A DNA stretch of 64,000 nucleotides. Origin: CALZJC01 sp041574955 (GTDB lineage: Bacteria > Acidobacteriota > Thermoanaerobaculia > Multivoradales > JAHEKO01). The notes under the pieces were generated by a model. It saw only the letters and a list, made by a program, of their open reading frames with translations, made no database searches and was not told the origin of the DNA. The DNA is taken from contig JBFGNS010000005.1 in NCBI GenBank assembly GCA_041574955.1, positions 1 through 64,000 on the forward strand, written 5' to 3'. This document shows positions 13,771-22,763 of the stretch, one piece after another (position 1 is the stretch's first letter; every line of letters begins with the position of its first letter). The translations under genes and the position numbers were made by a program.

Positions 13771-15078
13771 TCAGCAGGTGGCGATCTCGGCCGCCGGTGG
13801 CGGTGTCCCCAGCCGCCGCCGGAGCAGGCCGCGGACCTCGCCCACCAGATAGAACGAGCCGCACACCACCAGCAGCTCGACGGCGCCGCCGGGTGCTCGG
13901 TCCAGCGCCAGGTCGAGCGCCCTGCCGAGCCGCGGCTCCACCGTCGCCCCCGGCGCCAGCTCGGCGAGGGCGACCGGATCGAGCGCGCGGTCGCTGCGCG
14001 GCCGGGTAAGCACCACGCGGCGCGCGCCGGCGGCCAGCGGGGGCAGCATACGGTCGCCGCGTTTGTCTGCCAGGGTGCCGAACAGCAGGTCGTACGGGCG
14101 GCCGAGCCGCGCCAGGTGAGAGCCGAGGGCGGCCGCGGCGTCCGGGTTGTGGGCCACGTCGAGCAGCACCGCGCGGCCGTCCCCCAGCGAGACGCTCTCC
14201 AGCCGCCCGGGCCACCGGCAGGCGGCCGCGCCGCGCTCGATCGCCGCCCGGTCCAGCCGCCGCCAGCCTCGCACGGCCAGCGTCTCGGCCGCCAGCACCG
14301 CCAGCCGCAGGTTGTGCTGCTGGTGGACGCCGGGCAGGGCCGGCCGCAGCCGGTAGCGGGCGCTGGCCGTGCCCAACGTCAGACCGCCGTCGGCGTGCCG
14401 CCTGCGCCGCGCCGCCCGCGCTTCGACCACCGGGCGGGCGCCGATCTCGGCCGCCACCCGGCGCACCACCGCGGCCGCCGCGCGCCGCCGGCAGCCGACG
14501 ACGACCGGCTTGCCGGCGCGCAGCACGCCGGCCTTCTCGGCGGCGATGCGCGCGATGGTCGAGCCCAGGTGGCGCTCGTGGTCGTGGCCGATGTCGGTGA
14601 TCACCGCCAGCTCCGGCCGGGCGACGTTGGTGGCGTCGAGCCGGCCTCCCATCCCCACCTCGGCCACCGCCAGCTCGACCCCGGCGGCGGCGAACGACGA
14701 CCAGGCCGCGGCGGTCACCAGCTCGAAGTAGGTCGGCGGGCCATCGGGCGTCGACTCGGCGGCGGCCGCCGCCGCCAGCAGCTGCCGGCCCAGCTCGCCG
14801 CCGGCCACCGCCCGGCCGTCAATCCTGACGCGCTCCTCGAGCTGCTCGAGGTGCGGCGAGGTGTACAGGCCGGTGCGGTAGCCGGCGGCGGTCGCCATCG
14901 CCGCCAGCCAGGCCGCCGTCGAGCCCTTGCCGTTGGTGCCCGCCACCAGCACCACGCCGAAGCGGTCCTGCGGGTCGCCGAGCGCCGCCATCAGCCGGCG
15001 CGACGGCCCCAGCCCGAGGCGCATGGCGGAAGGGCCCAGCCTCTCGAGCAGCCGGGCGGCCGCGGCGGGCAGGCTCAT
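13771..15078 (-). CDS. folC: folylpolyglutamate synthase / dihydrofolate synthase
   Basis: FolC adds glutamate to folates, and in many bacteria also makes dihydrofolate from dihydropteroate. The 435-residue protein has the Mur-ligase-like P-loop VAGTNGKGSTAAWL, then GLYTSPHLEQLEERVRIDG, VGMGGRLDATN, ITDIGHDHERHLG, and a C-terminal domain with LLDVAHNPDAAAAL. It follows accD with 52 bases between, the same accD-folC order as in E. coli. Confidence 0.95.
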   Translation of the reverse strand: MSLPAAAARLLERLGPSAMRLGLGPSRRLMAALGDPQDRFGVVLVAGTNGKGSTAAWLAAMATAAGYRTGLYTSPHLEQLEERVRIDGRAVAGGELGRQLLAAAAAAESTPDGPPTYFELVTAAAWSSFAAAGVELAVAEVGMGGRLDATNVARPELAVITDIGHDHERHLGSTIARIAAEKAGVLRAGKPVVVGCRRRAAAAVVRRVAAEIGARPVVEARAARRRRHADGGLTLGTASARYRLRPALPGVHQQHNLRLAVLAAETLAVRGWRRLDRAAIERGAAACRWPGRLESVSLGDGRAVLLDVAHNPDAAAALGSHLARLGRPYDLLFGTLADKRGDRMLPPLAAGARRVVLTRPRSDRALDPVALAELAPGATVEPRLGRALDLALDRAPGGAVELLVVCGSFYLVGEVRGLLRRRLGTPPPAAEIATC

Positions 15079-15130
15079 CGCGGCCGAGCGGCGCGGCGCC
15101 GCACCGCGCCCCGGACCGCCGCCACCGCCC

Positions 15131-15973
<843 letters not shown>

Positions 15974-16110
15974 GGCGTCGAGGCGGGCCGCGGAGGCGGC
16001 CGGAAGCGGCTCATCATACCGCCGACCGGCGCCACCAGGTGCCGGCGCGGCCGCGCGGTCGGCTAGAATGAGCGCGCCCGCCAGCCACCGACGGCAGGCG
16101 GGAAGCTGCC
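15974..16110. promoter_or_regulatory. divergent promoter region accD / yebC
   Basis: The 137-base spacer holds two good -10 boxes: TATGAT on the minus strand (16013-16018, 40 bases before the accD ATG) and TAGAAT on the plus strand (16064-16069, 42 bases before the yebC ATG). The -35 regions are GC-rich and do not match consensus. Confidence 0.45.
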
Positions 16111-16860
16111 ATGGCCGGTCACAGCAAATGGGCCCAGATCAAGCGCAAGAAGGCGGTCACCGACGCCCGCCGGGGGCAGCTGTGGAGCAAGCTGCTCAAG
16201 GAGGTGACGGTGGCGGCGCGGATGGGCGGCGAGGACCCGACCGGCAACTCCCGGTTGCGGACGGCGATCCAGGACGCCAAGGCGGCCAACGTACCCAACG
16301 ACAACATCGACCGGGCGATCAAGCGCGGCGCCGGCCTGCTCGAGGGCGTCACCTACGAGGAGGTGAGCTACGAGGGCTACGGGCCGGGCGGCGCCGCCGT
16401 GCTGGTCGAGGCGCTGACCGACAACAAGAACCGCACCGTCTCCGACGTGCGTCACTACTTCTCCAAGTACGGCGGCAACCTGGGAGAGAACGGCTGCGTC
16501 GCGTGGATGTTCGACCAGCGCGGCTACTTCGCCATCGACCGCGGCGCGATGGCGGAGGAGGCGTTCATGGAGCTGGCCCTCGAGCTCGGCGCCGACGACA
16601 TCGCCATCGACGACGAGACCTACGAGATCTTCAGCCGCCCGGAGGCGTACGCCGAGATGCGCGAGGAGCTCGAGCGACGGCAGGTGCCGCTCGACGCCCA
16701 GGAGCTGGCGCGCGTACCACAGAGCACGGTGTCGCTGGCTGGCGAGTCGGCGCGCAAGATGCTCCAGCTGATCGAGGCGATCGAGGAGCATGACGACGTG
16801 CAGCACGTCTGGTCGAACTTCGAGGTCGACGCCGAGGTCCTGGCCGGCCAGTCGGGCTGA
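16111..16860 (+). CDS. yebC: YebC/PmpR (TACO1) family protein
   Basis: The 249-residue protein has the family start MAGHSKWAQIKRKKAVTDARRG and the conserved NVPNDNIDRAIKRGAG and YEGYGPGGAAVLVEALTDNKNRT. Members act as transcriptional regulators and, more recently, as translation factors that relieve stalling on difficult proline-containing stretches. That is pertinent because an OmpA protein in this window has 36 consecutive prolines. It lies directly upstream of ruvC, as in many bacteria. Confidence 0.96.
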   Translation: MAGHSKWAQIKRKKAVTDARRGQLWSKLLKEVTVAARMGGEDPTGNSRLRTAIQDAKAANVPNDNIDRAIKRGAGLLEGVTYEEVSYEGYGPGGAAVLVEALTDNKNRTVSDVRHYFSKYGGNLGENGCVAWMFDQRGYFAIDRGAMAEEAFMELALELGADDIAIDDETYEIFSRPEAYAEMREELERRQVPLDAQELARVPQSTVSLAGESARKMLQLIEAIEEHDDVQHVWSNFEVDAEVLAGQSG

Positions 16861-16878
16861 TCTGCCGGCAGGGCAGCG

Positions 16879-17376
16879 GTGCGCATCCTCGGTCTCGATC
16901 CCGGTAGCCGTCACACCGGCTACGGGCTGGTGGACCAGCGGCGCGACCGTCTCGAGCTGTGCTGCCAGGGCCGGCTGTCGGCGCCTGCCGGCCGGCCGGT
17001 GGCCGAGCGGCTGGGGCGCCTGAGCCAGCGGCTGGACGCCCTGGTGGAGGAATGGCGGCCCGACGTGGCCGTGCTCGAAACCCCGTATCTCGGCCTCAAC
17101 CCGCGCTCGCTGGTGGTGCTGGCCGAAGCGCGCGGCGCGCTGCTCGGGGCGCTGGCGGTGCGCGGCCTCACGGTCCACCAGTACAGCCCGGCCGAGGTCA
17201 AGAGCGCGGTCGCCGGCAACGGCCGCGCCGACAAGCGCCAGGTGGCGCGCATGGTGGCCCTGCATCTGAAGTCGCTGCCGGCCGACGCCAGCACCGACGC
17301 CACCGACGCCCTGGCGGTGGCCATCTGCTACGCCCACCGCCGCCGCCTCGACCACCTCGCCGGGCGGTCGGCCTGA
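16879..17376 (+). CDS. ruvC: crossover junction endodeoxyribonuclease RuvC
   Basis: RuvC cleaves Holliday junctions. The 165-residue protein begins at GTG with MRILGLDPGSRHTGYG (first catalytic Asp), then VLETPYLGLNPRSLVVLAEARG (Glu), YSPAEVKSAVAGNGRADKRQV and DATDALAVAICYAH (last Asp). It is 18 bases after yebC. The usual ruvA and ruvB do not follow; the next gene is exbB. Confidence 0.95.
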   Translation: MRILGLDPGSRHTGYGLVDQRRDRLELCCQGRLSAPAGRPVAERLGRLSQRLDALVEEWRPDVAVLETPYLGLNPRSLVVLAEARGALLGALAVRGLTVHQYSPAEVKSAVAGNGRADKRQVARMVALHLKSLPADASTDATDALAVAICYAHRRRLDHLAGRSA

Positions 17377-17428
17377 GGCGGCGCCGGCGCGCCGCGGCGC
17401 CCTCGCCTTGTGCGGCCTGAAGCCGCTG

Positions 17429-17488
17429 TGCTAGCATCCCGCGCTTGCTTCTTAAGGGCCGCAGGGCTCTGGCTTCTTTGCTAGCATC
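17429..17488 (+). promoter_or_regulatory. two TGCTAGCATC copies 50 bases apart: tandem extended -10 candidates before exbB
   Basis: The decamer tgctagcatc occurs at 17429-17438 and 17479-17488. Each contains TGn followed by TAGCAT, the arrangement of an extended -10 box. A weak -35 (TTGTGC at 17408-17413) precedes the first copy. Transcription from either would give a leader of about 130-180 bases before exbB. Confidence 0.4.
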
Positions 17489-17491
17489 GGG

Positions 17492-17527
17492 GTCGGAACG
17501 GTTCAACCGGCCCTTCCGACGTCGGAA
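17492..17527 (+). promoter_or_regulatory. perfect 14-bp palindrome with an extra half-site in the exbB leader
   Basis: TTCCGACGTCGGAA at 17514-17527 is a perfect palindrome. A third copy of the half-site, GTCGGAA, lies at 17492-17498. The central TTCCGAC arm could therefore pair with the upstream copy in RNA (around an inner CGG-TTCAA-CCG hairpin), or the palindrome could be bound as DNA by a dimeric regulator. It lies just downstream of the second -10 candidate, where a repressor would act. It does not resemble a Fur box. Confidence 0.45.
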
Positions 17528-17624
17528 ACCCCGGAACCGGCGGCCTTCCCGCCGCCGATCGGAGAGAAAGAGTCGGGAACTCGTAGCTTGGGAATGGGTC
17601 TAACCTGATCAGAGGAGGACGATC

Positions 17625-18296
17625 GTGAATTTCGGCGGAACCATCATGGAGATTTTCAGGGAGGGAGGCCCCGTCATGTGGCCCCTCCTGGTGTTCTCGA
17701 TCCTGGGTGTGGTCTTCATCATCGAGCGTCTGCTGGCGCTGCGCAAGGCCAAGATCAACGTCAACGAGTTTCTCGCCAAGATCCGCAAGTCGCTGATCGT
17801 CAACCGGTCGGTCAAGGACGCCATCAAGGTGTGCGAGGACTACCGCGGCCCGGTGCCGTCGATCCTCAAGGCCGGGCTGCTCAAGTACGGCCAGCCGAAG
17901 GAAGACGTCGAGAAGACGATCGAGAACGCCGCGCTGTTCGAGATGGGGCGGCTCGAGCGCAACCTGGTGTGGCTGGCGACGATCGCCAACGTCTCGCCGC
18001 TGCTCGGCTTCTTCGGCACCGTCGCCGGCATGATCAAGTCGTTCGACGCGCTCGCCGAGGCCGGCCTGTCGAACCCCGGTCTGGTGGCCGCCGGAATCTC
18101 CGAGGCGCTGATCACCACCGCCGCCGGTCTCGCGGTCGCCATCCCGGCGCAGCTCGCCTACAACTTCTTCATGAGCCGGATCAACAAGTTCGTGCGCGAC
18201 ATCGAGACCTCGACCAACATGTTGCTCGAGACCTTCGGCGAGATGCAGCGCAGCGGCATCGCGGCCGACAGCGGCGGCACGACGGCATCGAGCTAG
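17625..18296 (+). CDS. exbB: ExbB/TolQ/MotA-family proton channel
   Basis: The 223-residue inner-membrane protein is the channel part of a TonB- or Tol-type motor. The start is GTG after GAGGAGG. Three membrane helices are visible: MWPLLVFSILGVVFIIERLLAL (about 20-41), LVWLATIANVSPLLGFFGTVAGMI (about 115-138) and ALITTAAGLAVAIPAQLAYNFFM (about 160-185), with the family signature between the last two. It begins a tight run exbB-exbD-exbD-tonB. Confidence 0.93.
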   Translation: MNFGGTIMEIFREGGPVMWPLLVFSILGVVFIIERLLALRKAKINVNEFLAKIRKSLIVNRSVKDAIKVCEDYRGPVPSILKAGLLKYGQPKEDVEKTIENAALFEMGRLERNLVWLATIANVSPLLGFFGTVAGMIKSFDALAEAGLSNPGLVAAGISEALITTAAGLAVAIPAQLAYNFFMSRINKFVRDIETSTNMLLETFGEMQRSGIAADSGGTTASS

Positions 18297-18308
18297 AACG
18301 GAGGAGCC

Positions 18309-18752
18309 ATGCGACTCCAGGTGCGCTCCGTACAGAACCAGGGCATTCCCACTGCCTCGATGGCGGACATCGCCTTCCTGCTGATCATCTTCTTCATGGT
18401 GACGATCAACTTCGAGGTGGACAAGACGCAGGTGCTGCTGCCGCGCACCGACTTGCGGCTCGAGATCCCCAAGAAGTCGGCGTACATCTCGGTCACCGAG
18501 GCCGGCCAGATCCGCGTCTCGAGCGGCGAAGAGATCAGCGTACCGGTGCCGGGACCCGAGGACGTGCTGTCGTTCGCCACCGGCGTGGTGGCCGCGGACC
18601 CGAGCAAGGCGTTCGTCCTCAAGGCGGACCGCAACGTGCCCTACAGCTACGTCGACAAGGTCATCGACGCCCTCAAGCAGTCCAAGGCCGAGGTGATCTA
18701 CCTGCTGTCCGAGCAGGAGACCGTCGACACCACCGGCGGCACGGGAGGATAG
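18309..18752 (+). CDS. exbD: ExbD/TolR-family stator protein (first copy)
   Basis: The 147-residue protein has a short cytoplasmic N-terminus, one membrane helix containing the essential Asp (MADIAFLLIIFFMVT, Asp near residue 20), and a periplasmic domain ending in DKVIDALKQSKAEVIYLLSEQ. It starts at ATG after GGAGG, 12 bases behind exbB. Its periplasmic domain differs strongly from the second copy while the membrane helix is almost identical. Confidence 0.92.
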   Translation: MRLQVRSVQNQGIPTASMADIAFLLIIFFMVTINFEVDKTQVLLPRTDLRLEIPKKSAYISVTEAGQIRVSSGEEISVPVPGPEDVLSFATGVVAADPSKAFVLKADRNVPYSYVDKVIDALKQSKAEVIYLLSEQETVDTTGGTGG

Positions 18753-18756
18753 AGCC

Positions 18757-19191
18757 GTGAAGTTCAAACGCGACCAGGTCAGCGACGAGATCCCCACCGC
18801 CTCGATGGCGGACATCGCCTTCCTGCTGATCATCTACTTCATGGTCACCACCACCTTCGCGGCCACCCGCGGCCTCGACTTCTCGCTGCCGCAGGAGGAG
18901 GACACGCCGCTGGTCGAGAAGGAGGACTCGGTGCTGATCGAGATCCAGCCGGGCGGCAACCTGCTGGTCGACGGTAACCCCAAGCAGCTCGACGAGGTGC
19001 TCGACTACCTCAAGCCCAAGCTGGAGGTGAACCGGATGAAGCCGGTCATCATCCGCCCTGACCCGATGGCCGAGTACGGCTACATGGTCGCAGTGTTCGA
19101 CGAGCTGCGGCAGGCGGAAGACAAGATCGGCTTCGAGGTCAAGAACGTCTCGATCCCGACCCAGCGCGAGATCGAGATGTTCTGGTACTAA
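18757..19191 (+). CDS. exbD: ExbD/TolR-family stator protein (second copy)
   Basis: The 144-residue protein begins at GTG four bases after the first exbD, with GGAGG in the preceding coding end. It repeats the helix MADIAFLLIIYFMVTTTF with the proton-carrying Asp. The periplasmic domain (DSVLIEIQPGGNLLVDGN, MVAVFDELRQAEDKIGFEVKNVSIPTQREIEMFWY) is distinct from the first copy. This suggests a heteromeric ExbD pair, as reported for several multi-ExbD systems. Confidence 0.92.
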   Translation: MKFKRDQVSDEIPTASMADIAFLLIIYFMVTTTFAATRGLDFSLPQEEDTPLVEKEDSVLIEIQPGGNLLVDGNPKQLDEVLDYLKPKLEVNRMKPVIIRPDPMAEYGYMVAVFDELRQAEDKIGFEVKNVSIPTQREIEMFWY

Positions 19192-19211
19192 AGTCCCGGG
19201 AGGCAGAACCG

Positions 19212-19919
19212 ATGGCCAAGCAGAAGCAGCCCGCACCACCCGCCGAGACCGACCTCACCGGTGGCGAGTTCGCCACCTTCGCGATGGAGGACGAGGAGGA
19301 CAAGAAGCACATCCGCATGGCGTTGATCGGGGCGGTGATCTTCCACGCCATCCTGTTCGTCATCCACTTTCCGCAGTTCATCGCGGAGGCGGGCGAGGAC
19401 AAGAAACAGAAGGTCTACGTCGTGCAGCAGGTGCGCTTCAAGCCGCCGCCGCCCAAGCAGCAGCAGGAGATCCCCAAGCCGCGCTCGAAGAAGGTGCCGA
19501 TCCCGGACCCGACGCCCGACGAGCCCGAGCCGATCCGGCTGGACGAGGAGATCGAGCCGGAGTTCGACCTGCCCGACACCGACCTGATCTTCGGCGTGCC
19601 CGATGCACCGCCGCCCGCCGAGCCGACGGGACCGATCCGCGTCGGCGGCGACGTCAAGCCGCCCAAGAAGCTCCAGGCGCCCAACCCGCAGTACACCGAG
19701 ATCGCCCGCAAGGCGCGCATCCAGGGGGTGGTGATCGTCGAGGCGATCATCGACAAGGAAGGCAACGTCACCAACGTCAAGGTCCTCAAGGGGCTGCCGA
19801 TGGGGCTCGATCAGGCGGCCGCGGACGCCGTACGGCGGTGGAAGTTCGAGCCGGCGACGCTCAACGGCAAGCCGGTTGCGGTGATCTACAACCTGACCGT
19901 GAACTTCCGCCTGCAGTAG
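19212..19919 (+). CDS. tonB: TonB-family energy transducer
   Basis: The 235-residue protein has an N-terminal cytoplasmic stretch of about 35 residues, one membrane helix (ALIGAVIFHAILFVIHFPQF), a Pro/Lys/Glu-rich periplasmic spacer (KPPPPKQQQEIPKPRSKK, DPTPDEPEPI) and a C-terminal TonB domain (KARIQGVVIVEAIIDKEGNVTNVKVLKG, AAADAVRRWKFEPATLNGKPV). It is the fourth gene of the exb operon and would couple the motor to outer-membrane receptors. No TonB-dependent receptor is in the window. Confidence 0.93.
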   Translation: MAKQKQPAPPAETDLTGGEFATFAMEDEEDKKHIRMALIGAVIFHAILFVIHFPQFIAEAGEDKKQKVYVVQQVRFKPPPPKQQQEIPKPRSKKVPIPDPTPDEPEPIRLDEEIEPEFDLPDTDLIFGVPDAPPPAEPTGPIRVGGDVKPPKKLQAPNPQYTEIARKARIQGVVIVEAIIDKEGNVTNVKVLKGLPMGLDQAAADAVRRWKFEPATLNGKPVAVIYNLTVNFRLQ

Positions 19920-20027
19920 CCGTGCCCGCGTGGTTCAGCGAGCGGCGAGGCTACGGCTCCGTCCCACGGCAAGGACGGTGCGGTCGGTTGCCCTCATGCC
20001 CCCGCCGGCGGCAACCCGGCGGTGGCC

Positions 20028-20043
20028 TGGCACTGGCCTTGCA
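20028..20043 (+). promoter_or_regulatory. sigma-54 (RpoN) promoter upstream of the TPR gene
   Basis: The sequence TGGCAC-N5-TTGCA matches the RpoN -24/-12 consensus exactly at the conserved GG and GC, with the correct 12-base spacing. The start would fall near 20054, about 58 bases before the ATG at 20112, which has its own AAAGGAGAG ribosome site. A GGTTGCC...GGCAACC inverted repeat (19986-20016) lies just upstream, and a CTCCAC-GGGG-GTGGAG hairpin (20044-20059) sits over the start point. Confidence 0.7.
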
Positions 20044-20111
20044 CTCCACGGGGGTGGAGAGCTCGAAGCCATCAGTACCGGTCTGTCGCGGACCAAAGGA
20101 GAGTTGAGACG

Positions 20112-21272
20112 ATGAACAAGAAACTGGCAACCAGCGCCCTGGTGCTCGCGGTGCTGACTTTCGCCGCCGCGGCCGAAGCGGGTTGGGAGGAGGGTGTCGC
20201 CGCCTTCCGGGCCGGCGACCTGGGCCGCGCGGCGCAGGAGTTCCAGCGGTACGTCGATGAGCGCCCCGACGTCTACCAGGGCCACTACATGCTCGGGCAG
20301 GTCCTACTCAAGCAGAACAAGAACCAGGAGGCCCTGGCGCACCTGCGCAAGGCCTACGACCTCGAGCCGGGCAACCTGGGAGTGCAGATGGTGCTCGGCA
20401 AGGCCTATCTCGACAACGGCCGCTATGCCGATGCCGCCAGCGTGCTCGGCAAGATCGACGCCGGCGGCCTGCCGTCGGCTCAGCGGGTGCCGCTCTTCCA
20501 GATGCGCGCCAAGGCGTACGAGAAGACCGGCGACGATCGCCGCGCGCGCGGCGAGCTCAAGCTGGCCGCCGACGCCGCTCCCAACAACGCCGACCTGTGG
20601 TTCGCCTACGGCGCGGCGGCGTTCAACGCCGGCGACATGCAGGGCGCGCTGAGCGCCCTCAAGAAGGCGGCCGACCTGGATGCGCGCGACGCTGACAAGC
20701 AGCGCACCTACGCGCAGGCGCTGCTGCGCCAGGGCCGTACCAGCCAGGGCCAGGCCAAGCAGAACGCCTACGCCACCGCCGCCTCCGCGCTCGGCAAGAT
20801 CGGCAGCCCGACCTACGACGACCTGATCGCCATGGCCGGCGCCCAGCTCGGCGCCAAGCAGTACGACGGCGCCGTCGCCACGGCCCAGCGGGCGGCCAGC
20901 CAGAAGGCCACCGACTGGCTGCCGGCCTTCTACCTGGGGCAGGCCTACACCCAGAAGGGCGAGTTCCGCACCGCCGAAGCCAAGCTCAAGGAAGCCCTGA
21001 CCAAGGCCTCGAAGCCCGGAGACAAGACGACCATCTGGACCCAGCTCGGCTTCGTCTACGAGAAGCAGAAGGCCTACGACAACGCCATCGCCGCCTACAG
21101 CCAGGCCGGCAACGCGGCCGGTGTCAAACGCGCCGAGGAGAACAAGCAGACCGCGCAGTACAACCAGGCGGTCGAGCAGGAGGCCGCCGAGATCGCGCGC
21201 CTCAAGCAGGAGCAGGACAAGCTCAAGGAGGAGCTCAAAGCGCTGCCCGGTGCCAAGCCGCCGCTGCGCTGA
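20112..21272 (+). CDS. exported TPR-repeat protein with C-terminal coiled coil
   Basis: The 386-residue protein starts at ATG after AAAGGAG, with signal peptide MNKKLATSALVLAVLTFAAAAEA. It is built almost entirely of TPR units (AAFRAGDLGRAAQEFQRYVDERPD, VYQGHYMLGQVLLKQNKNQEALAHLRKAYDLEP and following). It ends in a Glu/Lys/Gln-rich coiled coil (QEAAEIARLKQEQDKLKEELKAL). It sits behind tonB but has its own sigma-54 promoter. A periplasmic partner of the ExbBD-TonB motor is the likely role, by position only. Confidence 0.85.
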   Translation: MNKKLATSALVLAVLTFAAAAEAGWEEGVAAFRAGDLGRAAQEFQRYVDERPDVYQGHYMLGQVLLKQNKNQEALAHLRKAYDLEPGNLGVQMVLGKAYLDNGRYADAASVLGKIDAGGLPSAQRVPLFQMRAKAYEKTGDDRRARGELKLAADAAPNNADLWFAYGAAAFNAGDMQGALSALKKAADLDARDADKQRTYAQALLRQGRTSQGQAKQNAYATAASALGKIGSPTYDDLIAMAGAQLGAKQYDGAVATAQRAASQKATDWLPAFYLGQAYTQKGEFRTAEAKLKEALTKASKPGDKTTIWTQLGFVYEKQKAYDNAIAAYSQAGNAAGVKRAEENKQTAQYNQAVEQEAAEIARLKQEQDKLKEELKALPGAKPPLR

Positions 21273-21293
21273 CCCAGCCCAGGCGAGTTTCCG

Positions 21294-21328
21294 AGCCCGG
21301 CGGCCGGCAGCGGTCGCCGGGCTTTTTC
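21294..21328 (+). terminator. Rho-independent terminator after the TPR gene
   Basis: A perfect nine-base stem AGCCCGGCG/CGCCGGGCT with a 12-base loop is followed by five T. It closes the exb-tonB-TPR block 22 bases after the stop codon. Confidence 0.88.
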
Positions 21329-21401
21329 GTGCCCGTCGGCGCCGCGGCCAGCAGCGGCCGCGCCACGGCCGGCCGCTGACCGACAGGTGACCAGGTCGAG
21401 C

Positions 21402-21407
21402 TAGAAT
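21402..21407 (+). promoter_or_regulatory. -10 box (TAGAAT) of the barrel protein gene, predicted leaderless
   Basis: TAGAAT is followed by eight bases and then the GTG start at 21416. The transcript would begin at or within two bases of the start codon. No Shine-Dalgarno sequence is present. Confidence 0.45.
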
Positions 21408-21415
21408 CAGCGCTC

Positions 21416-22561
21416 GTGCCGAAGCTCCGGACCATCTTGCTGCTGGCCCTGCTGCTGCCGCCGGCTGCTGCCGGCGAGGACAGCGGCTCGGGCGACGAAA
21501 GCCGCCTGCTGCCCCAGCTCGACGTCTACTTCCCCGAGGGCGAGCTGGACTTCCGGCTCAACGGCCTGATCAAGGGGGCCTTCTACGAGGGCCAGATTCG
21601 TTACGACTTCGTCGACGGCGACATCCTGGCCTTCTTGCGCTACCGCTACTACGGCCACAACCGGGTGCTGCAGCTCGGCCTGTTCGACTCGGTCGAGTTC
21701 GAGGACCTGGAGGAGGGCTCGGGCGAGTTCGAGCGGGTGCGCGGCGGGCTGGTGCTGCTGCAGTGGCCCCACACCCTGCACCGGCGCACGTTCTTCCTCG
21801 CCGAGATCGACGACATCTCCTCGAACAAGGACAGGCTGCGCTTCAGCTCCGGGCGCACCAACACCTTCGTCAGGCTGGGGTTCCAGCTCGGCACCCCCGA
21901 GGACGACCGCTCGAACGCTCTGGTGGGCGCCACCCGCGCCAGCCGTCGGCGGCTGTTCACCGCCCACCGCCGGATCGGTCCGCGCGGAGCGGGCTTCACC
22001 GGCGCCGTGTCGTGGGGCTTCGAGGTGCTGGGCAGCGACTTCGACTACGTCAAGGCCGAGATCGAAAGCCTCAAACGGTTCGACCTCACCGGCGGCCGGT
22101 TCCTGATCGCTCGCCTGCACGGCGGCAGCTTCCTCGACCACGTCGAGCTGCGCGACGACCCGACGCTCGAGCTCGGCGACCGGCTGTCGGTGCCGCGCGA
22201 CGAGCTGTTCCGGCTGGACGGTCGAGACAACCTCAAGGGGCTGCCCGACGAGCGGCGCGGCACCCACGAGCTACACACCACCGGCGAGCTGTTCCTGCCC
22301 TGGTTCGAAGACGAGGAGCGCCGCGGGCTGGGGGTCGACTGGCACACCTGGTACTGGATCCTGTACGGCGGATACGGGGCGATCGGCTACGAGCGCGACG
22401 ATCTGGCCCATGCCGGCAACTATGTCTCCGACCTCGGAATCGGCTTCGAGGCCTCGTTCCGGCTGCGGGACCACACCTTCTTCCTGAGCGCGATCGTCGC
22501 CCAGGCGCTCGAGCAGGAGGGCGGCCCCGAGGCCCGCCTCGCGATCAAGTCCTATCGCTGA
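21416..22561 (+). CDS. outer-membrane beta-barrel protein, Omp85/BamA C-terminal-like
   Basis: The 381-residue product begins with a short signal peptide (MPKLRTILLLALLLPPAAAGE) after a GTG start. The rest is alternating amphipathic strands (LRYRYYGHNRVLQLGLFDSVEFED, RTFFLAEIDDI). A segment DGRDNLKGLPDERRGTHELHTTGELFLPW, followed by LGIGFEASFRLRDHTFFLSAIVAQAL, resembles the L6 loop and last strands of Omp85 barrels. No POTRA domains are present, so it is unlikely to be BamA itself. It may be a surface barrel served by the neighbouring TonB/OmpA genes. The family assignment is moderate. Confidence 0.7.
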   Translation: MPKLRTILLLALLLPPAAAGEDSGSGDESRLLPQLDVYFPEGELDFRLNGLIKGAFYEGQIRYDFVDGDILAFLRYRYYGHNRVLQLGLFDSVEFEDLEEGSGEFERVRGGLVLLQWPHTLHRRTFFLAEIDDISSNKDRLRFSSGRTNTFVRLGFQLGTPEDDRSNALVGATRASRRRLFTAHRRIGPRGAGFTGAVSWGFEVLGSDFDYVKAEIESLKRFDLTGGRFLIARLHGGSFLDHVELRDDPTLELGDRLSVPRDELFRLDGRDNLKGLPDERRGTHELHTTGELFLPWFEDEERRGLGVDWHTWYWILYGGYGAIGYERDDLAHAGNYVSDLGIGFEASFRLRDHTFFLSAIVAQALEQEGGPEARLAIKSYR

Positions 22562-22656
22562 GCCGCCACCCCCACCCCGGCAGCGCGGACCGCTCCGGGC
22601 GCCCGGACGGCGGCGCCCCCACCGCCCGCAGAGCGCCCGATCCGGCCCGAAAGCAG

Positions 22657-22685
22657 TTGCGCAAGAAAAGGCTTGCCGTTACAAT
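22657..22685 (+). promoter_or_regulatory. sigma-70 promoter of the OmpA gene
   Basis: TTGCGC (22657-22662), 17 bases, then TACAAT (22680-22685, 5 of 6). The surrounding sequence is clearly more AT-rich than the genome background. Transcription would start near 22692, about 70 bases before the ATG. Confidence 0.6.
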
Positions 22686-22763
22686 TCCTCCTCCGCAGCG
22701 AGGCCGCGAGACCAGCGGACCCGACTGAGGATCTACCGTTTTCTGGGAAGGAGTGTAGCGAGG

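Noticed and set aside
17490..17530. tRNA-like T-arm (GGTTCAACC) upstream of exbB
   Set aside because: No acceptor stem, anticodon arm or CCA-adjacent pairing could be built around it.
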